Part shown: in pieces, positions 6,510-15,494 of the stretch
Position numbering within the stretch: position 1 is the stretch's first letter
Layout of the letters: every line of letters starts with the position of its first letter
NCBI GenBank assembly: GCA_937995875.1
Contig: CALKIW010000116.1
Coordinates: forward strand, 1 to 16,078
DNA: 16,078 nt
Reading direction: 5' to 3'
DNA from: an uncultured Bacteroidales bacterium
Lineage (GTDB): Bacteria; Bacteroidota; Bacteroidia; Bacteroidales; Bacteroidaceae
The notes under the pieces: generated by a model
Databases searched by the model: none
The model's input: only the letters and a program-made list of their open reading frames with translations
Told to the model about the DNA's origin: nothing
Position numbers and translations under genes: made by a program

Positions 6510-6550
6510 ACACACTGGTTGGGCTTATAGAAGCTTGGCTGGTGTGTTTT
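6510..6550 (+). terminator. hairpin 1 of the rplL-rpoB gap
   Basis: The segment 6510-6520 (ACACACTGGTT) pairs with 6537-6547 (GGCTGGTGTGT) over 11 positions, four of them G-T wobbles. An inner GCTT/AAGC stem closes an ATAG loop at 6527-6530. TTTTC follows. It begins 15 bases after the rplL stop, so it could be a partial terminator or a stabilising 3' end for the ribosomal-protein mRNA. Confidence 0.55.
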
Positions 6551-6566
6551 CATGTGAACTAAGTGT

Positions 6567-6604
6567 GGTTAGGATTTGCCCAGTCGGTGAGTCCTAACCT
6601 TTTT
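6567..6604 (+). terminator. hairpin 2, intrinsic-terminator-like attenuator before rpoB
   Basis: GGTTAGGA (6567-6574) and TCCTAACC (6592-6599) pair perfectly over eight bases, plus one wobble, around a 15-base loop. Five T residues follow at 6600-6604. This is the arrangement of an intrinsic terminator inside the operon. With no consensus promoter visible before rpoB, it most likely attenuates rather than stops transcription, as between rplL and rpoB in E. coli. Confidence 0.7.
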
Positions 6605-6620
6605 GTGTCTTTCATGACAC
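6605..6620 (+). other. hairpin 3 of the rplL-rpoB gap
   Basis: GTGTC (6605-6609) and GACAC (6616-6620) enclose a six-base loop TTTCAT. It starts immediately after the T-tract of hairpin 2 and is followed by a pyrimidine run. It is short, and its role is unknown. Confidence 0.4.
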
Positions 6621-6629
6621 TTTCTCTCT

Positions 6630-6646
6630 AACCCCTATGGGGTTTT
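6630..6646 (+). terminator. hairpin 4, short GC stem with T-tract 26 bases before rpoB
   Basis: AACCCC (6630-6635) pairs with GGGGTT (6639-6644) around a TAT triloop, and the T-run extends to 6646. It lies close enough to the rpoB start (6672) to influence initiation as well as transcription. The remaining leader is A/T-rich with no Shine-Dalgarno. Confidence 0.45.
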
Positions 6647-6671
6647 AGGTATCGAACAATATTTTTATTTT

Positions 6672-9600
6672 ATGTCAAACGTTATTAATAATAGAGAAAA
6701 CTTTGCCAGCGTTCAGAATCCGTATCCATATCCGGATTTCCTCGACGTTCAGTTGAAGTCATTTAGAGATTTCTTGCAATTGGATACTCCTCCGGAGGAG
6801 AGAAAGAATGATGGCTTGTATAAGGTGTTTGCAGAGAACTTCCCTATCACCGACACTCGTAACAATTTTGTACTTGAGTTTTTGGACTACTTTATAGATC
6901 CGCCTCGCTATTCGATCAGTGAATGTCTTGAGCGTGGACTGACCTACAGTGTGCCCTTGAAGGCCAAGATGAAGTTGTACTGTACGGATCCTGATCATGA
7001 AGACTTCGGCACTTTCATACAGGATGTTTTCTTGGGTACCATACCTTACATGACAGATAACGGTACATTCATTATCAATGGTGCGGAACGTGTCGTAGTG
7101 TCGCAGCTGCACCGTTCACCGGGAGTTTTCTTCAGTCAGGGTGTGCATGCCAATGGTACCGTTCTCTATAGTGCCCGTATTATTCCGTTTAAGGGGTCTT
7201 GGATTGAGTTTGCTACGGATATTAATAACGTGATGTATGCCTATATTGACCGTAAGAAGAAATTACCCGTAACAACGCTTCTTCGCGCTATTGGATATGA
7301 GGGCGATAAGGACATTTTAGAGATATTTGACCTTGCCGTTGAGTTCAAGGTAAATAAGCGCAACCGTAAGTCGTTGATAGGTCGTCGTCTTGCAGCTCGT
7401 GTGCTGAAAAGCTGGAACGAGGATTTCGTGGATGAGGATACCGGCGAAGTGGTTACAGTGGAGCGTAACGAGGTGATTCTTGAGCGTGAAACAGAAATTA
7501 CAGAGGACAATTACGATGCCATTCTGGAAAGTGGAGTCTCTACGATTTTGGTGCATAAGGATGAGGATTCTGCCAGCAAGTATGATATTATTTTCCAAAC
7601 CCTAAAAAAAGATACCAGCAACTCTGAGAAGGAAGCTGTGAATTATATTTATCGTCAGTTGCGCAATGCAGACCCTGCTGATGATGCCAGTGCACGGGAA
7701 GTGTTCCAAAATCTATTCTTCTCAGAGAAGCGGTATGATTTGGGAGAAGTGGGACGCTATCGCATCAACAAGAAGCTTGGTGAAGACATCAGCATGGATA
7801 CACGTGTGCTGACGAAGGAAGATATTATCGAGATTATCAAATACTTGATAAAACTGATCCATTCCAATGCTGTGGTTGATGATATTGACCACTTGTCAAA
7901 TCGTCGTGTACGCACGGTAGGTGAGCAGTTGGCCAATCAGTTCTCTATAGGATTGTCTCGCATGAGTCGCACCATTCGTGAGCGTATGAATGTTCGCGAC
8001 AACGAGGTGTTTACCCCAACAGACCTGATCAATGCAAAGACAATTTCAAGTGTCATCAACTCTTTCTTTGGCACAAATCCATTGAGCCAGTTCATGGATC
8101 AGACCAACCCCCTTGCAGAGGTTACCCACAAGCGTCGTTTGTCTGCTCTTGGACCCGGTGGTTTGTCGCGTGAGCGTGCCGGTTTCGAGGTGCGCGACGT
8201 ACACTACACACACTATGGACGTCTCTGTCCAATCGAGTCTCCTGAAGGTCCGAATATTGGTTTGATTTCTTCACTCTGTGTTTATGCGACTATCAACGAA
8301 CTTGGATTTATCGAGACGCCATACCGCAAGGTTAGCAACAAGCAAGTTAATCAAAACAATTCTCAGGTAGTTTATCTTACCGCAGAGGAGGAAGAAGATC
8401 AGTTTGTTGCTCAGGGTAATGCCCCGTTGAATCCAGACGGAACGTTTATCCGCGACTTTGTTCATTGTCGTTATGCTGCCGACTTCCCTGTGGTGGACCC
8501 CGATGATGTAAATTTAATGGACGTTTCGCCCCAGCAGATTGCTTCGGTGAGTGCCGCTTTGATTCCTTTCTTGGAACATGATGACGGACACCGTGCGTTG
8601 ATGGGATGTAACATGATGCGCCAGGCTGTTCCGTTGCTCCATAACGATGCACCTATTGTCGGTACCGGTTTGGAGAAGCAACTTTGTGAAGATAGCCGCA
8701 CCATGATAACCGCCGAAGGAGACGGTGTGATAGAATATGTTGATGCCACAACTATTCGTATTCTCTATGATCGCACAGAGGATGAAGAATTTGTGAGCTT
8801 CGACCCGGCTATCAAGGAATACAGTATTCCTAAATTCCGCCGCACCAACCAGAATATGACCATCGACCTGCATCCTATCTGTGTGAAGGGACAACGAGTA
8901 AAGAAGGGTGATATTCTAACAGAAGGATATGCAACAGAGAACGGAGAGCTGGCTTTGGGTCGCAACTTACTCGTAGCTTATATGCCATGGAAGGGCTATA
9001 ATTACGAGGATGCTGTGGTTATTTCCGAGCGCATGGTGCGCGAGGATGTGCTGACTTCTGTTCATGTAGACGAATATTCGCTCGACGTCCGCGAAACCAA
9101 GCGTGGGGTGGAGGTTTTCACAAACGATATTCCTAATGTCAGCGAAGAAGCAACAAAGGATTTGGACGAAAACGGCGTGATTCGTATCGGCGCTCGTGTA
9201 GAGCCGGGCGACATCATGATCGGTAAGATTTCTCCAAAGGGAGAGAGCGATCCCTCTCCGGAGGAGAAACTGCTTCGTGCTATCTTCGGTGATAAGGCCG
9301 GTGACGTGAAAGACTCTTCTCTCAAGGCCAATCCATCTTTGAGTGGTGTAATTATCGATAAGAAGTTGTTCTCTCGCGCAGAGAAAACCCGTGAATCGAA
9401 AAAGCAAGATAAAATCCTGCTTCAGAAGATTGATGAGGAATACGAAGCAAAGGGAGAAGAACTCAAAAACATGCTTGTCGATAGGCTGATGACCCTCACG
9501 GCAGATAAGACCTGCCAGGGTGTGAAAGACTATACCGAAGCAGAAATTATCACTAAAGGCAGCAGGTTCTCAATCGCGGCTTTGAAGAATTTGGAATACG

Positions 9601-10481
9601 ATGGTATTCAGAGCAATGATTGGACGGATGATGAGCGCATCAACGGAATGATTCAGAAACTCATCATGAATTATATCCGTAAGGCCAAGCAGATGGCTGC
9701 AGAACAGAATCGTCGTAAGTTTGCCATCACTATTGGTGACGAGCTTCCTTCTGGTGTTCTCAAAATGGCAAAGGTTTACGTTGCGAAGAAACGTAAGATA
9801 CAGGTTGGCGACAAACTTGCGGGCCGACATGGCAACAAGGGTATTGTTTCAAAGATCGTACGTGCAGAGGACATGCCTTTCCTCGAAGACGGACGCCCTG
9901 TAGACTTGGTGCTCAACCCGATGGGTGTGCCTTCGCGTATGAATCTGGGACAGATATTCGAGGCAATCCTCGGAGCCGCCGGAAAGAGATTGGGCAAGAA
10001 GTTTGCCACGCCAATCTTTGACGGTGCCAAGCTTGATGACCTGCGCGAATGGACTGAGAAGGCCGGTCTTCCCAACCTTTGCTCCACCACAGTATATGAT
10101 GGTGAGACAGGTGAGCCTTTCGACCAAAAGGCAACTGTGGGTATCACCTACTTCCTGAAGTTGGGCCACATGGTCGAAGACAAGATGCACGCTCGTTCTA
10201 TCGGCCCGTACTCACTGATCACTCAGCAACCGCTTGGAGGTAAGGCTCAGTTTGGTGGACAGCGTTTCGGAGAGATGGAGGTTTGGGCTCTTGAGGGCTT
10301 TGGAGCCAGCCATATACTTCAGGAGATGCTGACTGTAAAGAGTGATGATGTTGTCGGACGCTCAAAGGCATACGAGGCCATTGTAAAGGGCGATCCAATG
10401 CCCAATCCGGGCATTCCGGAATCTTTGAATGTGCTTCTCCATGAGCTTCGCGGCCTTGGATTGAGCGTGAAGATGGATTAA
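6672..10481 (+). CDS. rpoB: DNA-directed RNA polymerase subunit beta
   Basis: A 1269-residue beta subunit, the usual Bacteroidetes size and shorter than E. coli (1342) because lineage inserts differ. Rifampicin cluster I begins at G467 and runs LSQFMDQ, then THKRRLSALGPGGL. Residues matching E. coli Q513, D516, H526 and S531 are present as Q473, D476, H486 and S491, so no classical resistance change is seen. Active-site lysines are K1048 and K1056 in GDKLAGRHGNKG. The C-terminal clamp/switch region has GGKAQFGGQRFGEMEVWALE. The first residues MSNVINNRENFASV follow an A/T-rich leader. It pairs with beta' (24 bases downstream) and forms the catalytic core with alpha and omega. Its expression relative to rplL is probably set by the hairpins upstream. 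Confidence 0.98.
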   Translation: MSNVINNRENFASVQNPYPYPDFLDVQLKSFRDFLQLDTPPEERKNDGLYKVFAENFPITDTRNNFVLEFLDYFIDPPRYSISECLERGLTYSVPLKAKMKLYCTDPDHEDFGTFIQDVFLGTIPYMTDNGTFIINGAERVVVSQLHRSPGVFFSQGVHANGTVLYSARIIPFKGSWIEFATDINNVMYAYIDRKKKLPVTTLLRAIGYEGDKDILEIFDLAVEFKVNKRNRKSLIGRRLAARVLKSWNEDFVDEDTGEVVTVERNEVILERETEITEDNYDAILESGVSTILVHKDEDSASKYDIIFQTLKKDTSNSEKEAVNYIYRQLRNADPADDASAREVFQNLFFSEKRYDLGEVGRYRINKKLGEDISMDTRVLTKEDIIEIIKYLIKLIHSNAVVDDIDHLSNRRVRTVGEQLANQFSIGLSRMSRTIRERMNVRDNEVFTPTDLINAKTISSVINSFFGTNPLSQFMDQTNPLAEVTHKRRLSALGPGGLSRERAGFEVRDVHYTHYGRLCPIESPEGPNIGLISSLCVYATINELGFIETPYRKVSNKQVNQNNSQVVYLTAEEEEDQFVAQGNAPLNPDGTFIRDFVHCRYAADFPVVDPDDVNLMDVSPQQIASVSAALIPFLEHDDGHRALMGCNMMRQAVPLLHNDAPIVGTGLEKQLCEDSRTMITAEGDGVIEYVDATTIRILYDRTEDEEFVSFDPAIKEYSIPKFRRTNQNMTIDLHPICVKGQRVKKGDILTEGYATENGELALGRNLLVAYMPWKGYNYEDAVVISERMVREDVLTSVHVDEYSLDVRETKRGVEVFTNDIPNVSEEATKDLDENGVIRIGARVEPGDIMIGKISPKGESDPSPEEKLLRAIFGDKAGDVKDSSLKANPSLSGVIIDKKLFSRAEKTRESKKQDKILLQKIDEEYEAKGEELKNMLVDRLMTLTADKTCQGVKDYTEAEIITKGSRFSIAALKNLEYDGIQSNDWTDDERINGMIQKLIMNYIRKAKQMAAEQNRRKFAITIGDELPSGVLKMAKVYVAKKRKIQVGDKLAGRHGNKGIVSKIVRAEDMPFLEDGRPVDLVLNPMGVPSRMNLGQIFEAILGAAGKRLGKKFATPIFDGAKLDDLREWTEKAGLPNLCSTTVYDGETGEPFDQKATVGITYFLKLGHMVEDKMHARSIGPYSLITQQPLGGKAQFGGQRFGEMEVWALEGFGASHILQEMLTVKSDDVVGRSKAYEAIVKGDPMPNPGIPESLNVLLHELRGLGLSVKMD

Positions 10482-10505
10482 TAAGAATATTGATTAGTTA
10501 TAAAT

Positions 10506-13500
10506 ATGGCTTTCAAAAAAGATACAAAGGTAAAGACTAATTTCACGAAGATAACCATTAGTCTCGCTTCTCCCGAGGAGATTAAAGAAAATTCGTACGG
10601 TGAGGTTACTAAGCCTGAAACCATTAATTATCGTACATACAAACCTGAGCGCGACGGTCTTTTCTGTGAAAAGATTTTCGGTCCAACCAAGGACTATGAA
10701 TGTGCCTGCGGCAAGTATAAGCGTATTCGTTATAAAGGTATTGTCTGCGATCGATGTGGTGTCGAAGTAACAGAGAAAAAGGTGCGCCGTGAGCGCAGTG
10801 GACATATCGAACTCGTGGTGCCGGTGGCTCACATTTGGTATTTCCGTTCCTTACCTAATAAAATGGGTTATCTTCTTGGACTTCCTACCAAGAAACTCGA
10901 TTCAATCATTTACTATGAGAAGTATGTTGTCATCCAGCCGGGTGCTTTGGCTGGCGCCAAGGATGCAGAAGGCATCGAGGAACTCAACGGCTCTCATCAG
11001 TTAGACCTCATTTCTGAAGAGGAATATTTTGATATTATCGACAACAGGCTCGATCCCAACAACGACTTGCTGGACGATTCCGATCCCAATAAGTTTATTG
11101 CGAAGATGGGGGGCGAGGCTGTGCTCGATTTATTGCGCAACCTTGACCTCGACAAGCTGAGCTACGAGCTTCGCGACCGCGCCAGCAACGATACCAGCCA
11201 GATGCGTAAGACTGAGGCGTTGAAGCGTTTGCAGGTAGTGGAGTCATTCCGCAGCTCGACCACGATCAATCGTCCGGAGTGGATGATTCTCAAGATCGTA
11301 CCTATAATTCCTCCGGAACTCCGTCCTCTTGTTCCGCTGGATGGCGGGCGTTTTGCCACATCCGACCTTAACGACCTCTATCGTCGTGTGATCATTCGTA
11401 ACAACCGTTTGAAACGACTGATGGAAATCAAGGCTCCGGAGGTCATTCTCCGTAACGAGAAGCGTATGCTTCAGGAGGCTGTGGATTCGCTGTTCGACAA
11501 CAGCCGCAAGGCCAGTGCTGTTAAGAGTGAGTCCAACCGTCCGTTGAAGTCGCTCTCCGATTCTCTCAAAGGCAAACAGGGACGCTTCCGCCAAAACCTG
11601 CTTGGTAAGCGTGTCGATTATTCCGCACGTTCGGTTATCGTCGTGGGTCCGGAACTGAAGATGGGCGAATGTGGTCTGCCTAAGTTGATGGCAGCAGAGC
11701 TTTACAAGCCCTATATCATCCGCAAGCTCATTGAGCGCGGTATCGTAAAGACTGTCAAAAGTGCTAAAAAGATAGTAGACCGTCGTGAGCCTGTTATCTG
11801 GGACATTCTTGAGAATGTGATGAAGGGACACCCTGTGCTCTTAAACCGTGCCCCCACGCTCCACCGTTTGTCAGTCATGGCATTCCAGCCCAAGCTTATT
11901 GAGGGCAAGGCTATTCAGCTCCACCCGTTGGCTTGTACTCCTTTTAATGCCGACTTTGACGGTGACCAGATGGCTGTCCATCTCCCGTTGAGCAATGAGG
12001 CAGTGCTCGAAGCGCAGATTCTGATGCTTCAGAGCCATAACATTCTCAATCCCGCCAATGGAGCGCCGGTTACCGTTCCCTCTCAGGACATGGTGCTTGG
12101 TTTGTACTATATCACCAAGGCACGTCCGGGAGCCAAGGGAGAGGGCTTCACGTTCTATGACACAGAGGAGGCCATCGTTGCCCATAACGAGGGACGTTGC
12201 GACGAGCACGCTCTTGTCAAATGCTATGTGGACGATGTTGTAGATGGTAAACCCGTCCGTCGTATGGTAGAGACCACCGTTGGTCGTATCATCGTAAATG
12301 AAATCATCCCGAAGGAAATTGGTTTCTTCAATGGAATTATCTCCAAGAAGTCTCTGCGTGGACTCATTTCCGATGTTATCAACACGGTGGGTATGGCACG
12401 TGCCTGCGTCTTTCTCGACGGTGTGAAGAATTTGGGATACCACATGTCATACACTGCCGGTCTCTCCTTCAACCTTGACGATATCATCGTTCCGGCCGAA
12501 AAAGCAGATATTGTGAAGAAAGGTCAGGACGAAGTAAGCGAGGTAACCAGCCACTTCGACATGGGTCTTATCACCGACAAGGAACGTTACAATCAGGTAA
12601 TTGATGCTTGGACACACGTCAATGACAATCTGAAGAAGGCGGTGATGAAGCACATGACCGAAGACGATCAGGGATTCAACGCCGTGTATATGATGCTCGA
12701 TTCCGGAGCACGTGGATCTGCCGACCAGATTGCCCAGCTCGCAGGTATGCGCGGTTTGATGGCTAAGCCTCAGAAGGCCGGAGCCGAAGGCAACTCCATT
12801 ATCGAGAATCCTATCTTGAACAACCTGAAGGAGGGAATGTCCGTGCAAGAGTACTTTATCGCCTCTCACGGTGCCCGTAAGGGTCTTGCCGATACGGCCA
12901 TGAAGACGGCCGATGCCGGATACCTCACCCGTCGTTTGGTCGATGTTTCCCACGACGTCATCGTCACGGAGGAGGATTGCGGAACGCTTCGTGGTCTTGA
13001 ATGTCGCGCCCTGAAAGACGGTGACGAGGTGATTTCCACCTTGGCCGAGCGCATCTTGGGCCGTGTGTCTGTTCACGACGTAGTCAATCCCCATACCAAC
13101 GAAGTCATTGTTGCTGCCGGTGAGGAAATCACTGAGGTTAAGGCACAGGCTATCGAGAACGCAGAAGTTGAGGTTGTGGAGATACGCTCGGTATTGACGT
13201 GTGAGAGCAAGAAGGGCGTGTGCCGCAAATGTTATGGTCGCAACCTTGCATCTTCCCGCATGGTACAGACGGGCGAAGCTGTCGGTGTCATCGCTGCACA
13301 GGCCATTGGTGAGCCGGGTACACAGCTTACACTTCGTACTTTCCACTCCGGTGGTGTGGCCGAGAACGTTGCCGCTAATGCCAACATGAAGTCTAAGTAC
13401 GATGCCAAGTTGAAGTTCGACGGACTTCGCACCGTGCCGTTCGTAGACAAGAGCGGTGAGACTGAGATAGAATGTCAGATGGTAGTCAGCCGTCTTGCTG

Positions 13501-14840
13501 AAGTTCAGTTCATCGACCAGAATACAGACATCGTATTATTAACCTTGAACGTTCCTTACGGTAGCTCATTGTTCTTCAAGAATGGTGATGTGGTGAAGAA
13601 GGGCGACGTGATTTGTAAGTGGGACCCATTCAATGCTGTTATCGTCAGCGAATATGCCGGTACACTTCGTTTCCGCAATGTTATAGAGGGCGTTACCTTT
13701 AAGGCCGAGACCGATGAAACCTCCGGTATGACAGAGCGAATCATCACAGACTCCCGTGATCACAACACCGTTCCGATGGTTGATGTTGTCGATGCTAAAG
13801 GTGAGGTGCTGGGCACCTATACATTCCCTGTGGGCGGACGTATTGCCAACATCGAGGACGGGCAGACCATCTCTACCGGTGTGACGCTTGTCCGCATCTC
13901 CCGTTCAGTGTTTAATGCCGGTGGTATTACCGGTGGTCTCCCACGTGTAACCGAACTCTTTGAGGCACGCAACCCGTCCAATCCGGCTGTTGTTTCCGAA
14001 ATAGATGGTGAGGTCACAATGGGCAAGCTCAAGCGTGGTAATCGCGAAGTTATCGTAACCACAAAGACCGGCGAGCAGCGCAAGTATCTTGTGCCGTTGT
14101 CACGACAGATTCTTGTTCAGGAGCACGATGCTGTCCGTGCAGGTACAGCACTCTCCGACGGAGAGATCACCCCACGCGACATTCTCGCCATCAAGGGTCC
14201 TACCGCAGTACAGGAATATATTGTGAACGAGGTGCAGAACGTATATCGTCTGCAAGGTGTGAAGATCAACGACAAGCACTTTGAGATTATTGTGCGTCAG
14301 ATGATGCGTAAGGTACGTATTGATGATCCGGGAGACACCACCTTCCTCGAACAGGAAATGGTCGACAAGCTCGACTTTGCTGAAGAGAACGACCGTATCT
14401 GGGGCAAGAAGGTAGTTGTCGATACCGGCGACTCAGACACCTTGCAGAAGGGTCAGATCGTTTCTGCCCGTAAGCTGCGCGATGAGAACTCAAGTCTCAA
14501 GCGTCGCGACCTCCGTGTCGTTAAGGTGCGCGAAGCCGTGCCGGCCACGTCCACTCAGATCTTGCAGGGTATTACCCGTGCGGCACTCGGTACAAAGAGC
14601 TTCATGAGTGCTGCTTCGTTCCAGGAAACCACCAAGGTGCTCAACGAAGCTGCTATTCGCGGCAAGGTAGACAATTTGGAGGGTATGAAGGAGAACGTAA
14701 TTTGCGGACACCTCATTCCGGCAGGTACCGGCCTTCGCAACTGGGACAAGTTGATTGTAGGCTCCAAGGAGGAATACGAGCGCATGGAGGCCAACAAGAA
14801 AAACGTTCTCGACTATGCCGATCAGGTAACAGCCGAGTAA
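10506..14840 (+). CDS. rpoC: DNA-directed RNA polymerase subunit beta'
   Basis: A 1444-residue beta' subunit. The N-terminal zinc ribbon uses C66, C68, C81 and C84. The catalytic NADFDGD motif starts at N481, with magnesium-binding D483, D485 and D487. The bridge helix region has GARKGLADTAMKTADAGYL. The second zinc site is C825, C899, C906 and C909. The trigger loop (QLTLRTFHSGG, 940-950) is interrupted by about 190 residues before ITGGLPRVTELFEARNP (from 1141). This corresponds to the SI3-type insertion (sandwich-barrel hybrid motifs) also found in E. coli. Thus all catalytic elements are intact. The gene follows rpoB by 24 bases without its own visible promoter and ends 20 bases before a strong terminator. 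Confidence 0.98.
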   Translation: MAFKKDTKVKTNFTKITISLASPEEIKENSYGEVTKPETINYRTYKPERDGLFCEKIFGPTKDYECACGKYKRIRYKGIVCDRCGVEVTEKKVRRERSGHIELVVPVAHIWYFRSLPNKMGYLLGLPTKKLDSIIYYEKYVVIQPGALAGAKDAEGIEELNGSHQLDLISEEEYFDIIDNRLDPNNDLLDDSDPNKFIAKMGGEAVLDLLRNLDLDKLSYELRDRASNDTSQMRKTEALKRLQVVESFRSSTTINRPEWMILKIVPIIPPELRPLVPLDGGRFATSDLNDLYRRVIIRNNRLKRLMEIKAPEVILRNEKRMLQEAVDSLFDNSRKASAVKSESNRPLKSLSDSLKGKQGRFRQNLLGKRVDYSARSVIVVGPELKMGECGLPKLMAAELYKPYIIRKLIERGIVKTVKSAKKIVDRREPVIWDILENVMKGHPVLLNRAPTLHRLSVMAFQPKLIEGKAIQLHPLACTPFNADFDGDQMAVHLPLSNEAVLEAQILMLQSHNILNPANGAPVTVPSQDMVLGLYYITKARPGAKGEGFTFYDTEEAIVAHNEGRCDEHALVKCYVDDVVDGKPVRRMVETTVGRIIVNEIIPKEIGFFNGIISKKSLRGLISDVINTVGMARACVFLDGVKNLGYHMSYTAGLSFNLDDIIVPAEKADIVKKGQDEVSEVTSHFDMGLITDKERYNQVIDAWTHVNDNLKKAVMKHMTEDDQGFNAVYMMLDSGARGSADQIAQLAGMRGLMAKPQKAGAEGNSIIENPILNNLKEGMSVQEYFIASHGARKGLADTAMKTADAGYLTRRLVDVSHDVIVTEEDCGTLRGLECRALKDGDEVISTLAERILGRVSVHDVVNPHTNEVIVAAGEEITEVKAQAIENAEVEVVEIRSVLTCESKKGVCRKCYGRNLASSRMVQTGEAVGVIAAQAIGEPGTQLTLRTFHSGGVAENVAANANMKSKYDAKLKFDGLRTVPFVDKSGETEIECQMVVSRLAEVQFIDQNTDIVLLTLNVPYGSSLFFKNGDVVKKGDVICKWDPFNAVIVSEYAGTLRFRNVIEGVTFKAETDETSGMTERIITDSRDHNTVPMVDVVDAKGEVLGTYTFPVGGRIANIEDGQTISTGVTLVRISRSVFNAGGITGGLPRVTELFEARNPSNPAVVSEIDGEVTMGKLKRGNREVIVTTKTGEQRKYLVPLSRQILVQEHDAVRAGTALSDGEITPRDILAIKGPTAVQEYIVNEVQNVYRLQGVKINDKHFEIIVRQMMRKVRIDDPGDTTFLEQEMVDKLDFAEENDRIWGKKVVVDTGDSDTLQKGQIVSARKLRDENSSLKRRDLRVVKVREAVPATSTQILQGITRAALGTKSFMSAASFQETTKVLNEAAIRGKVDNLEGMKENVICGHLIPAGTGLRNWDKLIVGSKEEYERMEANKKNVLDYADQVTAE

Positions 14841-14860
14841 ACACTTTTCAAAGTATATAA

Positions 14861-14900
14861 CAAAAGGGGGAGCAAACCATTGTGGTTTGCTCCCCTTTTG
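14861..14900. terminator. strong bidirectional terminator after rpoC
   Basis: An 18-base-pair stem (5' arm 14861-14879 with one extra G, 3' arm 14883-14900, loop TTG) has AAAA at the outer 5' side and TTTT at the outer 3' side. It is thus a U-tailed GC hairpin when read from either strand. It ends the plus-strand operon and can also stop transcription from the convergent DUF3467 gene. Confidence 0.92.
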
Positions 14901-15081
14901 TAACAATCTTGTTTCAGGTCGTTACACTGAAACATAAGCACCGCAAGCCCTGCGCTATCCGCCTTGCGCCCTTTACAAATAAGCCTGATTAGCCGCCGGC
15001 ATCCAATATTATCCGCTTTGGTGTACTATTGCTTTTTTGTCGCCGGCATCCAAAATTATCTGCTTTCGATTTTTAACGGTG
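14901..15081. other. intergenic region between rpoC terminator and DUF3467 gene
   Basis: No gene is visible. The stretch holds an 8-base-pair hairpin (TGTTTCAG 14910-14917 with CTGAAACA 14927-14934), a 6-base-pair hairpin (CGCAAG 14942-14947 with CTTGCG 14963-14968) and the 26-base direct repeat listed separately. It is the 3' flank of the minus-strand gene, so the hairpins would lie in its mRNA tail. Confidence 0.5.
14994..15066. repeat. 26-base direct repeat, two copies
   Basis: Copies at 14994-15019 and 15041-15066 share CGCCGGCATCCAA, then (T/A)ATTATC(C/T)GCTTT, with two mismatches. They are 47 bases apart start to start. Each opens with the palindrome GCCGGC. I do not recognise the element; two copies with a 21-base spacer are too few to call a CRISPR. 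Confidence 0.7.
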
Positions 15082-15399
15082 TTATGCCTTGCCCGTTCCG
15101 AACGGAGCGATGGTGTCGCCATTACCCGGCATGGGTGCCTGAGGCAGCTTAATCTCACCGAACTCCTTTTCATAGCGTGCAATGTTCTCTTGCAGGGCAA
15201 AGAGCAGGCGTTTGGTGTGCTCCGGTGCCATGATAACACGACTGAAAATCTGCGGCGGAGCAATCGGGAGCATATGGGCAAAATCAATAACAAACTCACT
15301 GGAGGAGTGGTTGATCATGGCCAGATTAGAATATTCACCTGAAGCCACCTCAGGCTTCAACTCTATTTTCACTTGTTGATTACTTTTATCTTCCATCAT
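15082..15399 (-). CDS. DUF3467 domain protein of unknown function
   Basis: A 105-residue protein, convergent to rpoC. It shows the DUF3467 pattern: an acidic/amide-rich start, VKIELKPEVASGEYSNLAMI, then HSSSEFVIDFAHMLP, then SRVIMAPEHTKRLLFALQENIARYEKEFG, and a Pro/Gly-rich tail. There is no signal peptide or membrane segment, so it is probably cytoplasmic. The first part is predicted as beta strands and the ERLL-like part as a helix. Small DUF3467 proteins are common in Bacteroidetes near rpoC; no biochemical role is known to me. An alternative start is the second Met, one codon downstream. It has its own full-consensus promoter, so it is an independent unit. The family call is from recognition of the motif, not from a search. 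Confidence 0.88.
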   Translation of the reverse strand: MMEDKSNQQVKIELKPEVASGEYSNLAMINHSSSEFVIDFAHMLPIAPPQIFSRVIMAPEHTKRLLFALQENIARYEKEFGEIKLPQAPMPGNGDTIAPFGTGKA

Positions 15400-15463
15400 T
15401 TTATAAGTTTTATTTGTGTTCTAAATCGTTTAATCGTTTAGGCGTTATCTTATCGTGATGATG

Positions 15464-15494
15464 CAAAGATATGGAATTAATTCATAATTCACAA
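15464..15494 (-). promoter_or_regulatory. consensus promoter for the DUF3467 gene
   Basis: Read on the minus strand, TTG (15494-15492), 20 bases, then TATCTTTG (15471-15464). This fully matches the Bacteroidetes pattern, with the same -7 octamer as the tRNA-tuf promoter. Transcription would start near 15457, leaving a leader of about 58 bases. The -33 TTG lies inside the ATTCATA tandem array, in its one variant unit (ATTCACA). Confidence 0.75.

Noticed and set aside
8070..8153. Rifampicin-resistance substitution in rpoB
   Set aside because: Residues matching E. coli Q513, D516, H526 and S531 are all the sensitive type; the differences (for example T at 478, A at 482) are not classical resistance changes.
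12447..13346. A 299-codon minus-strand open frame opposite rpoC
   Set aside because: The plus strand carries the conserved bridge-helix and zinc-site coding region; the antisense frame has no recognisable domain.
14994..15066. Possible CRISPR array
   Set aside because: There are only two imperfect copies with one 21-base spacer, and no cas genes in the window.
15009..15299. A 96-codon minus-strand frame overlapping the DUF3467 gene
   Set aside because: It lies on the same strand in another frame, its C-terminal part is translated from the 26-base repeat region, and the DUF3467 frame has clear family motifs.
15037..15342. A 101-codon plus-strand frame opposite the DUF3467 gene
   Set aside because: It is antisense to a supported gene and shows no domain or promoter.
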